A stretch of 64,000 nucleotides of DNA, taken from contig JAVGWX010000005.1 of assembly GCA_036924085.1 (NCBI GenBank), positions 96,090,730 through 96,154,729 on the forward strand, read 5' to 3'. This document shows, piece after piece, positions 20,411-30,394 of this stretch. The stretch is from Ariolimax columbianus (taxonomy: Eukaryota; Mollusca; Gastropoda; Stylommatophora; Arionidae). The translations under genes and the position numbers were made by a program. Positions within the stretch are counted from its first letter, which is position 1, and each line of letters starts with the position of its first letter. The notes under the pieces are model-generated. The model was not told the origin of the DNA. It saw only the letters and a list, made by a program, of their open reading frames with translations, and made no database searches.

Positions 20411-20735
20411 AATTCTACATGTAAAACCACGGTAACTTTCATTGCTCTGGAGAACTTCAATTCTACATGTAAAACCACAGGAACTTTCATTGCTCTGGAG
20501 AAGATTAATTCTACATGTAAGACCACATGAACTTTCATTGTTCTGGAGAAGATCAATTCTACATATAAGACCACAGGAAATTTCATTGCGCTGGAGAACT
20601 TCAATTCTACATGTAAGACCACAGGAAATTTCATTGCCCTGGAGAACTTCAATTGTACATGTCACAGGAAATTTTATTACGCTGGAGAACTTCAATTCCA
20701 CACGTAAGACCACGGGAACTTTAATTGCGCTGTAA
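20411..20735. repeat. 48-bp minisatellite, about 6.5 copies
   Basis: The unit is assembled from AATTCTACATGTAAAACCAC, AGGAACTTTCATTGCTCTGG and AGAACTTC. One unit has lost about 12 bases near 20,655. Frames through it on both strands are repeat translations. Confidence 0.93.
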
Positions 20736-20769
20736 AACGTACGGAAATCAACAGAAATTACGCCCAACA

Positions 20770-21535
20770 CAAAAAATACAAATATTCAACTGCACTATAG
20801 TGACCGTTGTATTGTATGACTCTGTTATATGGAGAACAACATAAACAACAACCAAAAAGGTACATATTTTAATAAATTAGTGCCTGTGCAGATTAGTTGA
20901 ATAGAAATGGTATGATAAGATCACTAACGTGCAAATTTAACGTGAGGGGAAGGCTCTGGGATTTGATAAAACGCACAATGTAAGACAGTTGATATTCTGA
21001 AATCCCCAAGGCAAGATAAGCAGAGATAGATAAATACATACACGGAGAAGGCAGCTTGTTACAAAAATAAAGGGAAAAGGAGACAAGGAAGACATGGACA
21101 GATCTGTAGTGATTTTTATAAGGACAGGAGCACTTGGTCTGTATTTGTTGAAGACATGTGCTCCACAGGGAGCTGAAAGGTTTTAATTGAAATACAACGA
21201 ACATATTTATTAGCCATGTTGAATGAATGGTAACGTTATTAAGCGCGACAGGTAAAAAGTACAGATATAAAAGGCAACCCCACATTGACATCCACGTTAG
21301 CTCGGCGTCTGCCGACAGAAGCTAATTCTAGCTTAAAAAACTCAAACAACGGACATTTTCTTTTATTATCACCAGCTCTCACGGAGCCACTAGAGAACTT
21401 TGAACTATTCGCGGAAAACCAAATCAGAAAGCTTGATTTGAAACAAGTGTCTCAAACTCAAACTAACCACGCGAGGGCTAGTTTTATAGATCACAGGCTG
21501 CGCCTTAGTAAAGCTCCTTGTTTTATTTCTCCTCC
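20770..21535. other. AT-rich spacer without a recognised gene
   Basis: The minus frame 21,291-20,893 has a hydrophobic N terminus but no recognised domain, and no splice context supports it. Confidence 0.3.
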
Positions 21536-21540
21536 TTCGC

Positions 21541-21763
21541 CTTGTTGTTGTTGTTCCTCTTCTTCTTCTTCTTCTTTTTCTTCTTCTTTTTCTTCTTCTT
21601 CTTCTTCTTCATCTTCTTCATGCAGCCTAGTAAGCCATGGAACCACATTTCATGCATTTTATTATCTGTCGTTGTTGTTGTTGTTCTTCTTCTTCTTCTT
21701 AACTGTTTCTTCTTCTTCTTCTTCTTCTTTTTCTTCTTCTTCTTCTTCTTCTTCTTCTCCTTA

Positions 21764-21794
<31 letters not shown>

Positions 21795-21868
21795 CATCTT
21801 CATGCAGCCTAGTAAACCATTGAAACACATTTCATGCATTTTATTATCTGTCGTTGTTGTTGTTGAAT
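21541..21868. repeat. TTC microsatellite with a tandemly duplicated block of about 175 bp
   Basis: Two long TTC tracts are each followed by TTCATGCAGCCTAGTAAGCC and then CATTTCATGCATTTTATTAT plus GTTGTTGTTGTTG. The second block (about 21,770-21,865) repeats the first (about 21,595-21,690). The block outside the TTC part is non-repetitive, so this is a segmental duplication and not only slippage. Poly-Phe, poly-Ser and poly-Lys frames here are artefacts. Confidence 0.92.
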
Positions 21869-21883
21869 GCCCGCAATTTTTAA

Positions 21884-22149
21884 GTGGCGGTTTGCAGTAG
21901 TTTTTTTCACATTTCGAGCGTGCTGATGCAGGTTAACTGGGGTCCTCTAGGCAGTTGTGCTATGCTTGACTTAATCTGCGTATCACTCACCACTACAGGG
22001 ATAATGTCGATACCCTACATTGTTAGCCAGGCTGCCAAGAAGAACAAAACGTTTCTAGGGAGAACTACATGGAAGTCACATGGAGGTCTATATAAAAATG
22101 TATTGCCTAATCCTGACTACCATGTCCGATGAGAATGGTTTGTCTAAAC
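21884..22149 (+). pseudogene. Exon-like segment 1 with hydrophobic helix, unrecognised protein
   Basis: The plus frame includes FFHISSVLMQVNWGPLGSCA, then MLDLICVSLTTTGIMSIPYI and VSQAAKK. The minus frame at 31,886-31,701 carries the matching FAMIGFICVSLTTTGSTSIP and HLVSQVAMK, so the pair share at least 200 bases and protein-level conservation. The helix-like ICVSLTTTG stretch suggests a membrane protein. I do not recognise the family. Both copies run at their 3' side into sequence related to the 33-bp array (here at 22,100-22,149). It may be the last exon of a duplicated gene or part of an unknown repeat. Confidence 0.5.
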
Positions 22150-22164
22150 ATGACTAACACATCC
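22150..22164 (+). repeat. Target-site duplication, left copy (15 bp)
   Basis: ATGACTAACACATCC here is identical to 24,733-24,747. Removing everything from 22,165 to 24,747 restores a normal repeat phase (…TTTGTCTAAACATGACTAAC then ACATCCGATCAGTATG…) with no base lost. Confidence 0.8.
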
Positions 22165-22325
22165 TTCTTCTTCTTCTTCATCGTACGCTGTTTACAGCGA
22201 TATTTAGGTTGCACTGTTTTGATTTGTTAGCCAGTGGCACAGTGCATCCGATTTCAACAGGCGTTTCTGTTGGGTTGCCCTCCTTAGCCTTTGGCTGTCC
22301 CCAGCCTAACTGCAAGGCAGCAGTT
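22165..22325 (-). mobile_element. SINE 3' core and GAA tail ending the composite insertion
   Basis: The minus strand reads GAAATCGGATGCACTGTGCC, then AAATATCGCTGTAAACAGCG, then a (GAAGAA)n tail. This is the same core as the SINEs at 1.2, 28.1, 36.7, 37.4 and 39.4 kb. Its tail abuts the left target-site duplication. Confidence 0.8.
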
Positions 22326-22541
22326 GTTTTTGGTCAGAGTTGTCTCTCTTAGAAAGTTGTCTTGCAGGACTATCGAGTCTTCCCTACTCGTGTCTATAGG
22401 GTTTGGCAATGATATGATGGACTATGTACTAGTTTGTACTATCCCGGAAGAGAGGCAGTCCAGTGTGACTTTTTCCTAGGATCGTCACGTCCTGCCAGAA
22501 ACGTAGCATATGCATATGAGTGAGGTATCTTTTTGCTCGCT

Positions 22542-22706
22542 TTATTTCCTCGGCTCATCTGCAGTGATGGTACGCCTAGCATTCCCCGCCACCAGGGAGG
22601 TTGTCACCATAGGGCAGGAGGTGCAATGTCCGCTGGACTGCATCTCTTCTGCGTCCATTGGAATGACTGATAGCAGACAGAGGCAAAGAGCGAGGAAGGA
22701 GTGCAT
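22542..22706 (-). CDS. Short frame with a signal-peptide-like start, doubtful
   Basis: From the ATG at 22,706 the minus strand encodes 54 residues beginning MHSFLALCLCLLSVIPMDAE, which has the shape of a secretion signal (hydrophobic Leu/Cys/Val core, then small/acidic residues). It continues with two cysteines (HCTSCP) and ends DEPRK, the stop overlapping an AATAAA word. It lies in the unknown middle part of the composite insertion. It could be a third RNA captured in the chimera or a chance frame; a longer in-frame ATG at 22,754 would hide the signal. I recognise no family. Confidence 0.2.
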   Translation of the reverse strand: MHSFLALCLCLLSVIPMDAEEMQSSGHCTSCPMVTTSLVAGNARRTITADEPRK

Positions 22707-22849
22707 TTTGCCAGGTGCATTCCTTCGGCTCGACCGGGCCGGGCTGAGACGCAAATCCCAGCCATGTCGTAAATCAGTCTAAATCCAGCACCAGTTCCAT
22801 ATTAGACCCAAGGAAAGTGGTCTCGGCATGTCAGTCATTTCAGTGTTGG

Positions 22850-22874
22850 CCGTGTTGAGTCAAATTAAGCCACC

Positions 22875-22922
<48 letters not shown>

Positions 22923-24089
22923 TATGCAACCATACTTCCCCCGGAACCCAAACACTTTGGTTTCCCGGAAGCTGCCCTCAGAGTCATCGAAGCAACTCCT
23001 GCGGATCGATAGTCGGCATCGTTTATGGTCAGAACTACGACGGTATCTGATCGTCTTCGCGCCTCTGACTTTCGTTCTTGATTAATGAAAACATTCTTGA
23101 CAAATGCTTTCGCAGTAGCTCGTCTTGCGGCGATCCAAGAATTTCACCTCTAACGTCGCAATACGAATGCCCCCGTTTGGCCCTGTTAATCATTACCTCC
23201 AGTTCCGAAAACCAACAAAATAGAAACGAGGTCCTATTCCATTATTCCATGCACCATTATTCAGGCAGCCGAGGCCTGCTTTGAACACTCTAATTTTTTC
23301 AAAGTAAACGCGCCGGCCACCCAGGACGCTCAGCGAAGAGCACCCGTGGGAGAGAGCCGGCAGACGGTAGGGCAGGAGACAACGGGCAGTGAACCGGCGC
23401 GAGCCGGACCGCCCGCCTGCGCCTGAGATCCAACTACGAGCTTTTTAACTGCAACAACTTTAATATACGCTATTGGAGCTGGAATTACCGCGGCTGCTGG
23501 CACCAGACTTGCCCTCCAATAGATCCTCGTTAAAGGGTTTAAAGTGTACTCATTCCAATTACGGGGCCTCGAAAGAGTCCCGTATTGTTATTTTTCGTCA
23601 CTACCTCCCCGTGCCGGGAGTTGGTAAGTTGCGCGCCTGCTGCCTTCCTTGGATGTGGTAGCCGTTTCTCATGCTCCCTCTCAGGAATCGAACCCTGATT
23701 CCCCGTTACCCGTTACAAACATGGTAGGCATGTCACGTACCATCGACATTTGATAGGGCAGACATTTGAAAGATGCGTCGCCGGCACATGAGGTCATGCG
23801 ATCAGCACAAAGTTATCCAGAGTCACCAATGGGGACGCCGCAACCCCGCGAGGGGAAACGACGATTGGTTTTGAACTAATAAAAGCGCTCTTTCCGCGAG
23901 GGTCGGAGCTTGGTAAGCATGTATTAGCTCTAGAATTGCCACAGTTATCCAAGTAGGATCGTGTCATCTAAGGAACCTCGACTGATTTAATGAGCCATTC
24001 GCGGTTTCACCGTGAGACAGTGTGAACTTAGACATGCATGGCTTAATCTTTGAGACAAGCATATGACTACTGGCAGGATAAACCAGATA
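22850..24089 (-). rRNA. 18S rRNA pseudogene: 5' two-thirds, 1,240 nt
   Basis: On the minus strand it starts with a mutated form of the universal 5' end (TACCTGGTTGATCCTGCC is here TATCTGGTTTATCCTGCC). It contains AGTCATATGCTTGTCTCAAA, the CCAGCAGCCGCGGTAATTCC core and AAACTTAAAGGAATTGACGG. Similarity stops at GACTCAACACGG (22,850), about two-thirds through a normal 18S of roughly 1.8 kb. Another change is GCATAGCTGAAACTT where GCAAAGCTG is usual. No large internal deletion is seen. It is truncated and outside an rDNA array, so it is a pseudogene. The variable regions suggest a gastropod host. Confidence 0.95.
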
Positions 24090-24732
24090 TATGTCGGAGA
24101 CGTACGTAGCGCACACACCGGTCGGCGGAGGACGGGTGTGTAAAAAGCCTCACTGCGACGGCCGCAGGGACCGACTGACGGAACGGACGGACGGTTGTTC
24201 CACCCGTCCCTCACTCCGTCGACCTAGGACCGCCTGACAGGGGCCCCCTACACGCACCAGACGATCGACCGACCGGACTCGCTCGAGGAGAGATGGCAGC
24301 GCTCTGTGCAGAACGGATCCCAACGACCTCCGCGATGAATTTCACTGGGACTAGAGACAATTTGGCCTGCCGGCCTGCCCTTCTCCCGAGGGTTGGTCCC
24401 CGGGAGAACACAGGGCCTTGAGGCACGATTCCTGCTTTCCATTTGCCGGTCACAAGCTCTTTGCGAGAGTCTGACCACCAGCGAGACAAACTGTCGAGCT
24501 CTGCTATAAGCCTTAGATAAATCACCACGGACGGACAACGTTTCCTGATACGATCCAGAGAAGCGCACCTCGGTGGAGGAGACGCCAAAACAAACCGCAC
24601 CCCAATAGCTCTACGGGGAAAGGCAGGCGAGCGTTTTCCGCAAGCCCGCGCTATCGCTCCGCCTGGCGAGACTGAGATCTCTTTACGAACATTGGTTGAA
24701 ATTGAATCGCGGCGGCGAGACAACTACCCCAG
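24090..24732 (-). other. Partial 5' external transcribed spacer of rDNA
   Basis: This GC-rich stretch directly precedes the 18S 5' end on the minus strand, with no break, exactly as a pre-rRNA leader would. It is unlike anything else in the window. Similarity to a cognate ETS cannot be tested here; the assignment rests on position and composition. Open frames in it (24,723-24,211) are by-products of high GC. Confidence 0.8.
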
Positions 24733-25241
24733 ATGACTAACACATCCGATCAGTATGTTTTGTCTAAACATAACTAACACATCCGATCAGTATGTTTTGT
24801 CTAAACATGACTAACATGTCCGATCAGAATGTTTTGCCTAATCCTAACATGTCCGATCAGAATATTTTGCCTAATCCTAACATGTCCGATCAAAATATTT
24901 TGCCTAATCCTAACATGTCCGATCAGAATATTTTGCCTAACCCTAACATGTCCGATCAGTATGTTTTGCCTAACCCTAACATGTCCGATCAGAATATTTT
25001 GCCTAACCCTAACATGTCCGATCAGTATGTTTTGCCTAACCCTAACATGTCCGATCAGTATGTTTTGCCTGACCCTAACATGTCCGATCAGTATGTTTTG
25101 CCTAACCCTAACATGTCCGATCAGTATGTTTTGCCTAACCCTAACATGTCCGATCAGAATATTTTGCCTAACCCTAACATGTCCGATCAGTATGTTTTGC
25201 CTAACCCTAACATGTCCGATCAGTATGTTTTGCCTGACCAG
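24733..25241 (+). repeat. 33-bp minisatellite, about 15 copies, with CCTAACCCTAAC
   Basis: The first unit copies (24,733-24,810) are a GTCTAAACATGACTAACAC variant. The rest are CCTAACCCTAACATGTCCGA plus TCAGTATGTTTTG. The plus frame 24,792-25,412 reads an 11-residue repeat (NMSDQ(N/Y)(V/I)LPNP). The array is the continuation of the 22,100-22,149 sequence across the composite insertion. A one- to two-unit minus-strand version lies at about 31,640-31,700. Each unit contains two adjacent telomere-like CCTAAC words. Confidence 0.95.
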
Positions 25242-25261
25242 ACGTTGGGCTTCTCTCCCCG

Positions 25262-26110
25262 CATTATCTGTCAGTATCTGAACTGTAATTCTCTTTGCAA
25301 CTCTAATTTCCCCAAGACAAGAGAGACAGCGTTTACACTGGTTCTCATGGTTTTCATTTTAGACAACGTTATTTTAGAATATTCTAATTTGACGATATTG
25401 ATCAATAATTGATCACTAAATTATGCTTTAAAAACTCTATCAGGAAGAAAACAAATTACTGGTACTAAATAACAATTATGCCTCTTCATAGTGCCAATTC
25501 TCATTAGCCACTAATAATAGTTAATAGAATAATAAATAACGTGAGAATAATTGGAATACTTACAACTAATTAGTTGCACCTCTTCTAACCGGGGGTTTAG
25601 AGGTTTTAAAAGACATTTAGTGATCTACCCATTGCAAGATTAGAGCACTATTTAGTTTGAGTAGAATTTATCACCCAGCAGCCAGGCAAAGTATAGAACA
25701 AAATAAAACTGATCTTTTTTGATCAATTCGTGAAAAATGTTCGTGGGTTTGGGATTGAAATATTATATGGAAGAGCGTGACGAAATCCTTCCTTTGTTAG
25801 TATCAGTTGGACATTGATACATAAATAAACTTTCTATATTTTCTTCGTGTTTTACCAGTGCCCTGGACACTATCTGTTATGAAGATATTCAAACTTGTTT
25901 GACAATCTTTGTTTAACACAGTAAGTAAACACATTTAATCGGTCTTCTCTAAAGTTAGAATGTGTTTCCATTTTGGAAAAATGTATGCATCATTCTATAT
26001 TCTTCTTCAAATCTGGCTATTCTTAATAGTACAATTAATATCCAGTCATGTCAAGGCTGCAGGAAACAGTAGCTCCCATAAGAAGTGTTGGTGTCGGGGA
26101 GGAAGTGTTA
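25262..26110. other. AT-rich non-coding stretch
   Basis: No gene, RNA or repeat family is recognised. Confidence 0.4.
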
Positions 26111-26114
26111 GAGA

Positions 26115-26322
26115 CGTCATTTTTCGAGGTCAGTGCTAGTTTGTGAGGTGGTATGACCAGTTTCCTTCCTCACTGTCCTGCCTTCAGCAACAATAAAGCC
26201 AGACACACATTTACAACGGGGTCGGCAGTAGTGTGCCAGTAGTGTGCCAGTAGCTGGATTTGAAACCTGCACCTTTTTCGCGAAAATCGAGTACTCTACC
26301 ATTACCTTAATCAGACGGTCGA
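26115..26322 (-). mobile_element. tRNA-derived SINE-like unit
   Basis: On the minus strand TAATGGTAGAGTACTCG (A-box-like) is followed about 25 bases later by GCAGGTTTCAAATCC (B-box-like), the layout of a tRNA head. The downstream body (GTTGTAAATGTGTGTCTGGC onward) is not shared with the other SINEs here. A TACTGGCACAC word is duplicated in tandem just after the head. Confidence 0.55.
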
Positions 26323-26839
26323 TAGATAATGTCTCCACTGAGATTTGATCACACATCTAACGATTTTAGGTGGGTCGTTATCTATGCTAGCTTTGCTGGT
26401 CCAGGTGATTCCTTCAGAAAATGTCAAAGCAATCAGTAAATGAAGGTTGTGCATGAGACTGACAACCTCTTCTTAGTTTTAATCGACTCGTTCTTCGACG
26501 AGGTGGGTATTCTTGGTGCCGGCCACAACTCTCTTACAGATCTTGACTGTCGCAGGGCGGGTTGACCAGTGGACAAGCAGTTTGTTCGATTTTGGGTCGC
26601 GGATATTCCAATTCGTCTTTAGCGATTCTGCCGTCGAATGGGAGACCGTTCGCGAGGTCTTTTCTTATCGCGTGGATACCATAGAGCAGCTTGAGTACTC
26701 GAGCGTTCGTAATTTCTTCTTGTACATGACCAGTACACCGATGTTTTAATTAGTTTTTTTGCTGTAGAATAATTTTGACTTGTGGCATTCTTCGGCAGTC
26801 ACTGTTGTGAGGCCCTGTCTGGCGCTGCTGCCTGATTGT

Positions 26840-27570
26840 TAGTCCACAATACGCCGCTCAAGTAAGGCGTGCGTTGTCCTTAGTTGTTTATTGAATACTT
26901 TCGTTAGAGAACATGTTTTACTCTCGTAACACAATGCGGACATAACGGCTGAATCGAAGAGGTCCGCACGGAGTCCGACGTTTTTTTTGTAGCGTCTGCC
27001 GCTGTCTTTGTAAAGTTGAAGGTGGCCCAAGCAACTTGTCGGCGCTTTGCATGCTCTGACTTCATGGTTGTTCTCCATATTAAGAAGATGATCGAGGTAG
27101 ACATAATCTCCCACATCTGCTAGAGGTGCTTCGCCGTAGAAGCCCAGGTTTGGTCACACGAAACAGTTTCGCGTGACTATATCTTTTTCTATGTTAATCG
27201 CGAGGTCTGTCTTATTGTCTTACACATTCAACACTATAATCGGCAAATTGGAGGTGGTTGAGTCGCCGCCCGTCTATTTCAATGCCAAACTCTCCCCAGT
27301 CACAGTCTCATCACCGACTCCAGGCAGGCGTGAGAAAAGGTTGTCGGAAATAGGGTCACAATGTCTTTTCCCTCTCTCTGTGGCGATTGTAACAGGTTGT
27401 GTGAACGGACACATATCTGTGGTGCACCCGCTGAAATACTGTTTCAGCATTACTATATAGCCGGAGTCCGATCCATTCTCCTATAGAGCTTTCCACATGA
27501 ATACGGGTTCGACTGAGTCAGACGCCTTTTTATAGTCAATGAATGTCATCACCAACAACGTGTGGCCCGC
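26840..27570 (-). mobile_element. RTE-like LINE RT fragment
   Basis: Minus-strand pieces in order: FIDYKKASDSVEPVFMWKAL (motif A, about 27,545-27,485), a degraded motif B region (RGKRHCDPISDNLFS), then DVGDYVYLDHLLNMENNHEV and FDSAVMSALCYESKTCSLTK followed by LRTTHALLERRIVD (27,114-26,840). It is the same family as 10,140-10,860. Motif C (FADD) is lost between frames. The left boundary is uncertain and may reach about 26,400. Confidence 0.8.
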
Positions 27571-27889
27571 TCGTGCTACTTAGATCACACTGCAGCAGTT
27601 GCTTATATGGTCTAACGGGCTGTAGTTGCTTATGTACTAAGCCAGCTCACAACCTCATCACGTAGAAACCATTGCGAACGAAAAGACAGTGAAAATAAAT
27701 GAATTGATAGATTCCCTAAAACGAATTGCAATGTTGGACTTACAATCCGCCACCTGGAGTGACAAGTATGTGATGATAAAAGGTGATTGTAACACGAGAG
27801 TTTCGGGTGTTTCGTTGTACAAAGCCCCAGATTAGCCTTTCTTCAAGTTATGAGGCACCAGTGGCCTCAATACAATTAAGTTGCTTTAC

Positions 27890-27960
27890 ACAACAATTAC
27901 AAATGGGTATTGTTAGATACGGCATCGAGACAAAACACAAACGAAATTTAGCTTTCATTT
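27890..27960 (+). repeat. Dispersed repeat shared with the 16.5-kb insertion
   Basis: GGGTATTGTTAGATACGGCA followed by TCGAGACAAAACACAAACGA matches 16,587-16,635 (GGGTATGGTCAGATACCGCA, CCGAGACGAGAACACAAACA) in the same orientation over about 50 bases. Confidence 0.6.
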
Positions 27961-27980
27961 TGTTTTTCTCGGTGCGGTGT

Positions 27981-28190
27981 CTTCTTCTTCTTCGTTCGTT
28001 CTCAATCTCCTGCTATCAAACACTGAACCGGGCTTTGCAATTAGCAGGGTGTTTTTCGGAGAACGGAATGTGTTGTGTCATAGTTTACAGCTTGGTCGCC
28101 GTATTTGCTCATTATGGTCCGTCACATCCGACTTCAGCAGGCATTTTTGAGTACCGGCTTAGCCTTCCCTGGAGCCATACACATTTATTA
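27981..28190 (-). mobile_element. SINE 3' part with GAA tail
   Basis: The minus strand carries CTGAAGTCGGATGTGACGGA, ACCAAGCTGTAAACTATGAC and TTCCGTTCTCCG, then a GAAGAAGAAG tail at 27,981-27,994. This is the same family as 1042-1407. The head, if present, lies to the right and is not recognisable. Confidence 0.75.
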
Positions 28191-28299
28191 TTTCTTGTCA
28201 CGTCATGGTTTTTACACTATTTATCCGATGTTCCACTACAGCCTCGCCTTATTTTAATATATCCACTGTGCCACTTGAGACAAAGTAAGATGGCCACGC

Positions 28300-29938
28300 T
28301 TTAATGGCTGCACTCTCGACTCGCTCCGGTGTTTGTGTCGTTTTGTGATGTTTGGTGGTTCCTGTTCGAATTATAATTCACAACATCTTCAACGGGTGGT
28401 ATCAAGGACTTTATTCTGTCGAATTTAAGTGCTTTGGATTGGTTATCCTGTTTTTTAAGCTGCATTTCACTGCATTTCATGCCAGACTTAAACCGTAGGA
28501 AACCCGTCCATGCCGGAGTTCAACGTTCCGATTAACTGCACATCAGAATACAGTCCAGGTTATTACTACTCAACGACCTTCCTGCTCGAACTGAAGCTGC
28601 CGTCCTCCGGCCTGGCTCTTCCTTCACCGGAAGTTACACGATACCTCTCCCAACTTCGTATTCTGAGCACAGCAAGGGCCACGCTGACCAAAAAGTGGAC
28701 ACATTCTATACTCCTCAGCAGCGGGACACGAAAAAACAGTGAGTTTGACACGGACAGACACGGAAAGCCTGGCACAAATATTGGTCTAACACACTTCTCG
28801 CGGCCCTCATCCCAAGGCAGCGGAGTACTCGGCTCCAACTGTAGAGTCTGTAGGGATTTGTGTCGACACACTACGCATGAACACAGCCTCAACAGTTAGA
28901 CATGGTAGTGGTCGATCGACGCAACGGGCTTGGTCTCATTAGCCACCTCATTGAAGGACAGTTGTTTTTGCAGCCATTGTGAAGGAAGAAAGGGTTGAAG
29001 GGGTTTTCATATGATGCTCTTAGTGGTGCACTGACAAGCCAAAATTGTTTGTGTTCGGATTAAAGAAACTGCAAGGTCAAGCCACTATGAGAAGTAAACC
29101 TATTTGTATAATTCGTATTGCATTTGGATATACTGGGCCACTAGTTGCAAAACACAGTACAACGCACTCCGTCTGAGGAAACAAGGTACACTTTAATAAA
29201 AACCCTCCATAAAGTACAATTACACTTTCATACTGAAGGTTGTCCTGTTTGGTCGGCTGCGCTGAACAGCTGATTTACTTACCCCCCCCCCCCCCCCCAC
29301 CCGTCGATTTCCCAAATTTCCCGCTCATCTAAAAGAAGCCAACTCCTGATTTCATTCTATCAGTAATTTTATTTCTAAGAATTTACTTGTATGTATTCTT
29401 TTATTTCCGTAATTAAATATATGGCGAGAAGGCTCTTGTTTCCAATCTGGCACGCGTTTTGAATTTGGCATCTAAATTACGGAAAAACTGTGGGTATCCT
29501 GGCACGGACAATCAATCCGAGCTTGAGAATGTAAATCATGCTCAAAGTTAGTACTCACTTTACTAACAGCTATCCGAAGTACTCAAACCATTTTCTATTT
29601 TCTTTACAAACAAACTTTACAACGAAAATTCCCTGTGAAACATTTGAAGATGGAATGTGAGGTCAACACAGACTTTTAGTCCAATATTTGTTCTGTGTCA
29701 TAAAGGAGGTTCGCCATTGATGTGTTCTGTGTGATAACTACCGGAAAACCACTTTCCTCACTTTGAGATTCTGTGACGATGAAACGGCCAGTTGTTGATC
29801 AGTGAGAAATAACACTCACAAGTATTTTGTGCATATTCGTACTAGAAACGGTAATTTCTGTTATACAGAAAACACGAGTGGCGACTTGTCGAAAATATTT
29901 GAACACTAACAATAACTGAACTAGATTTTCACATCAAG
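28300..29938. other. No confident feature; poly-C run at 29,282-29,298
   Basis: Overlapping frames at 28,510-28,899 (both strands) have no recognised domain and no splice context. The rest is AT-rich. Confidence 0.3.
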
Positions 29939-30390
29939 TTGCCCTTCGAGTATGCAGCTGCATCAATCTATCTCAACCAATTTCTATTTATCGCCGGTCT
30001 TCTTGAGATTTGTACTCAAGACACCAGCTGCTGGTTTATCCTCTTTCATAGTTTTCTCCCTTTCCATTTGCAAATCTTGTACCAATGCAGTGCATGCCTG
30101 GTTATACTGGTATGTAACTTTATAACGGGGGGGGGGGGGGGGGGGGGGGGGGGAAGGGGGTCTAAAACATTTTAACTTTCTCTCCTCGAACTCCATTTTT
30201 GTCGGAAGTTGCCGACTTGTCTTCTCCAGATTTGTATTTGTTTGGTGCATCTAGCCATGGAACATGAGCATGACAGTTGCCAGTTTTCTCCGTGGAAAAT
30301 AAGTTTAAGGATCTTTAACGCTAAAGTCTATTCTGCTATATAGCTTGAAAACATGGCATATAGCTTAATACATCTAATTGCATTTTCTCA
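29939..30390. other. Spacer with a poly-G run of about 27
   Basis: 30,127-30,153 is an uninterrupted G run followed by AAGGGGG. Frames through it on either strand are artefacts. Nothing else is recognised. Confidence 0.6.
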
Positions 30391-30394
30391 CCTT

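Larger units (their letters stand above)
22165..24732 (-). mobile_element. 2,568-bp composite insertion: 5'ETS + 18S rRNA + unknown + SINE tail
   Basis: Read on the minus strand the insert begins inside a GC-rich rRNA leader (24,732-24,090), continues into 18S rRNA (24,089-22,850), then an unrecognised segment (22,849 to about 22,330), and ends as a SINE 3' core with a GAA tail (about 22,320-22,165). It lies within one 33-bp-type array and is bounded by an exact 15-bp target-site duplication. The tail sits at the correct end for target-primed reverse transcription. The simplest reading is a LINE-mobilised chimeric RNA, formed by template switching from a SINE onto pre-rRNA; stepwise insertion of DNA pieces is the alternative. 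Confidence 0.7.

Noticed and set aside
22850..24089. Functional 18S rRNA gene
   Set aside because: Only two-thirds of the gene is present, it has changes at near-invariant sites, no 5.8S/28S follows, and it lies inside an insertion with target-site duplications.
24211..24723. 170-codon Arg-rich minus frame as a gene
   Set aside because: It lies entirely in the putative ETS, with GC-rich composition; a second frame is open in parallel.
24792..25412. 206-codon repeat protein NMSDQ...LPNP as a secreted or structural protein
   Set aside because: A second plus frame is also open across the array, the array is the continuation of non-coding-looking sequence, and the ancestral unit at 31.65 kb carries stops in this frame.
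28510..28899. 129-codon plus frame as a host gene
   Set aside because: There is no recognisable motif, the opposite strand has a frame of similar length, and no splice or polyadenylation context is evident.
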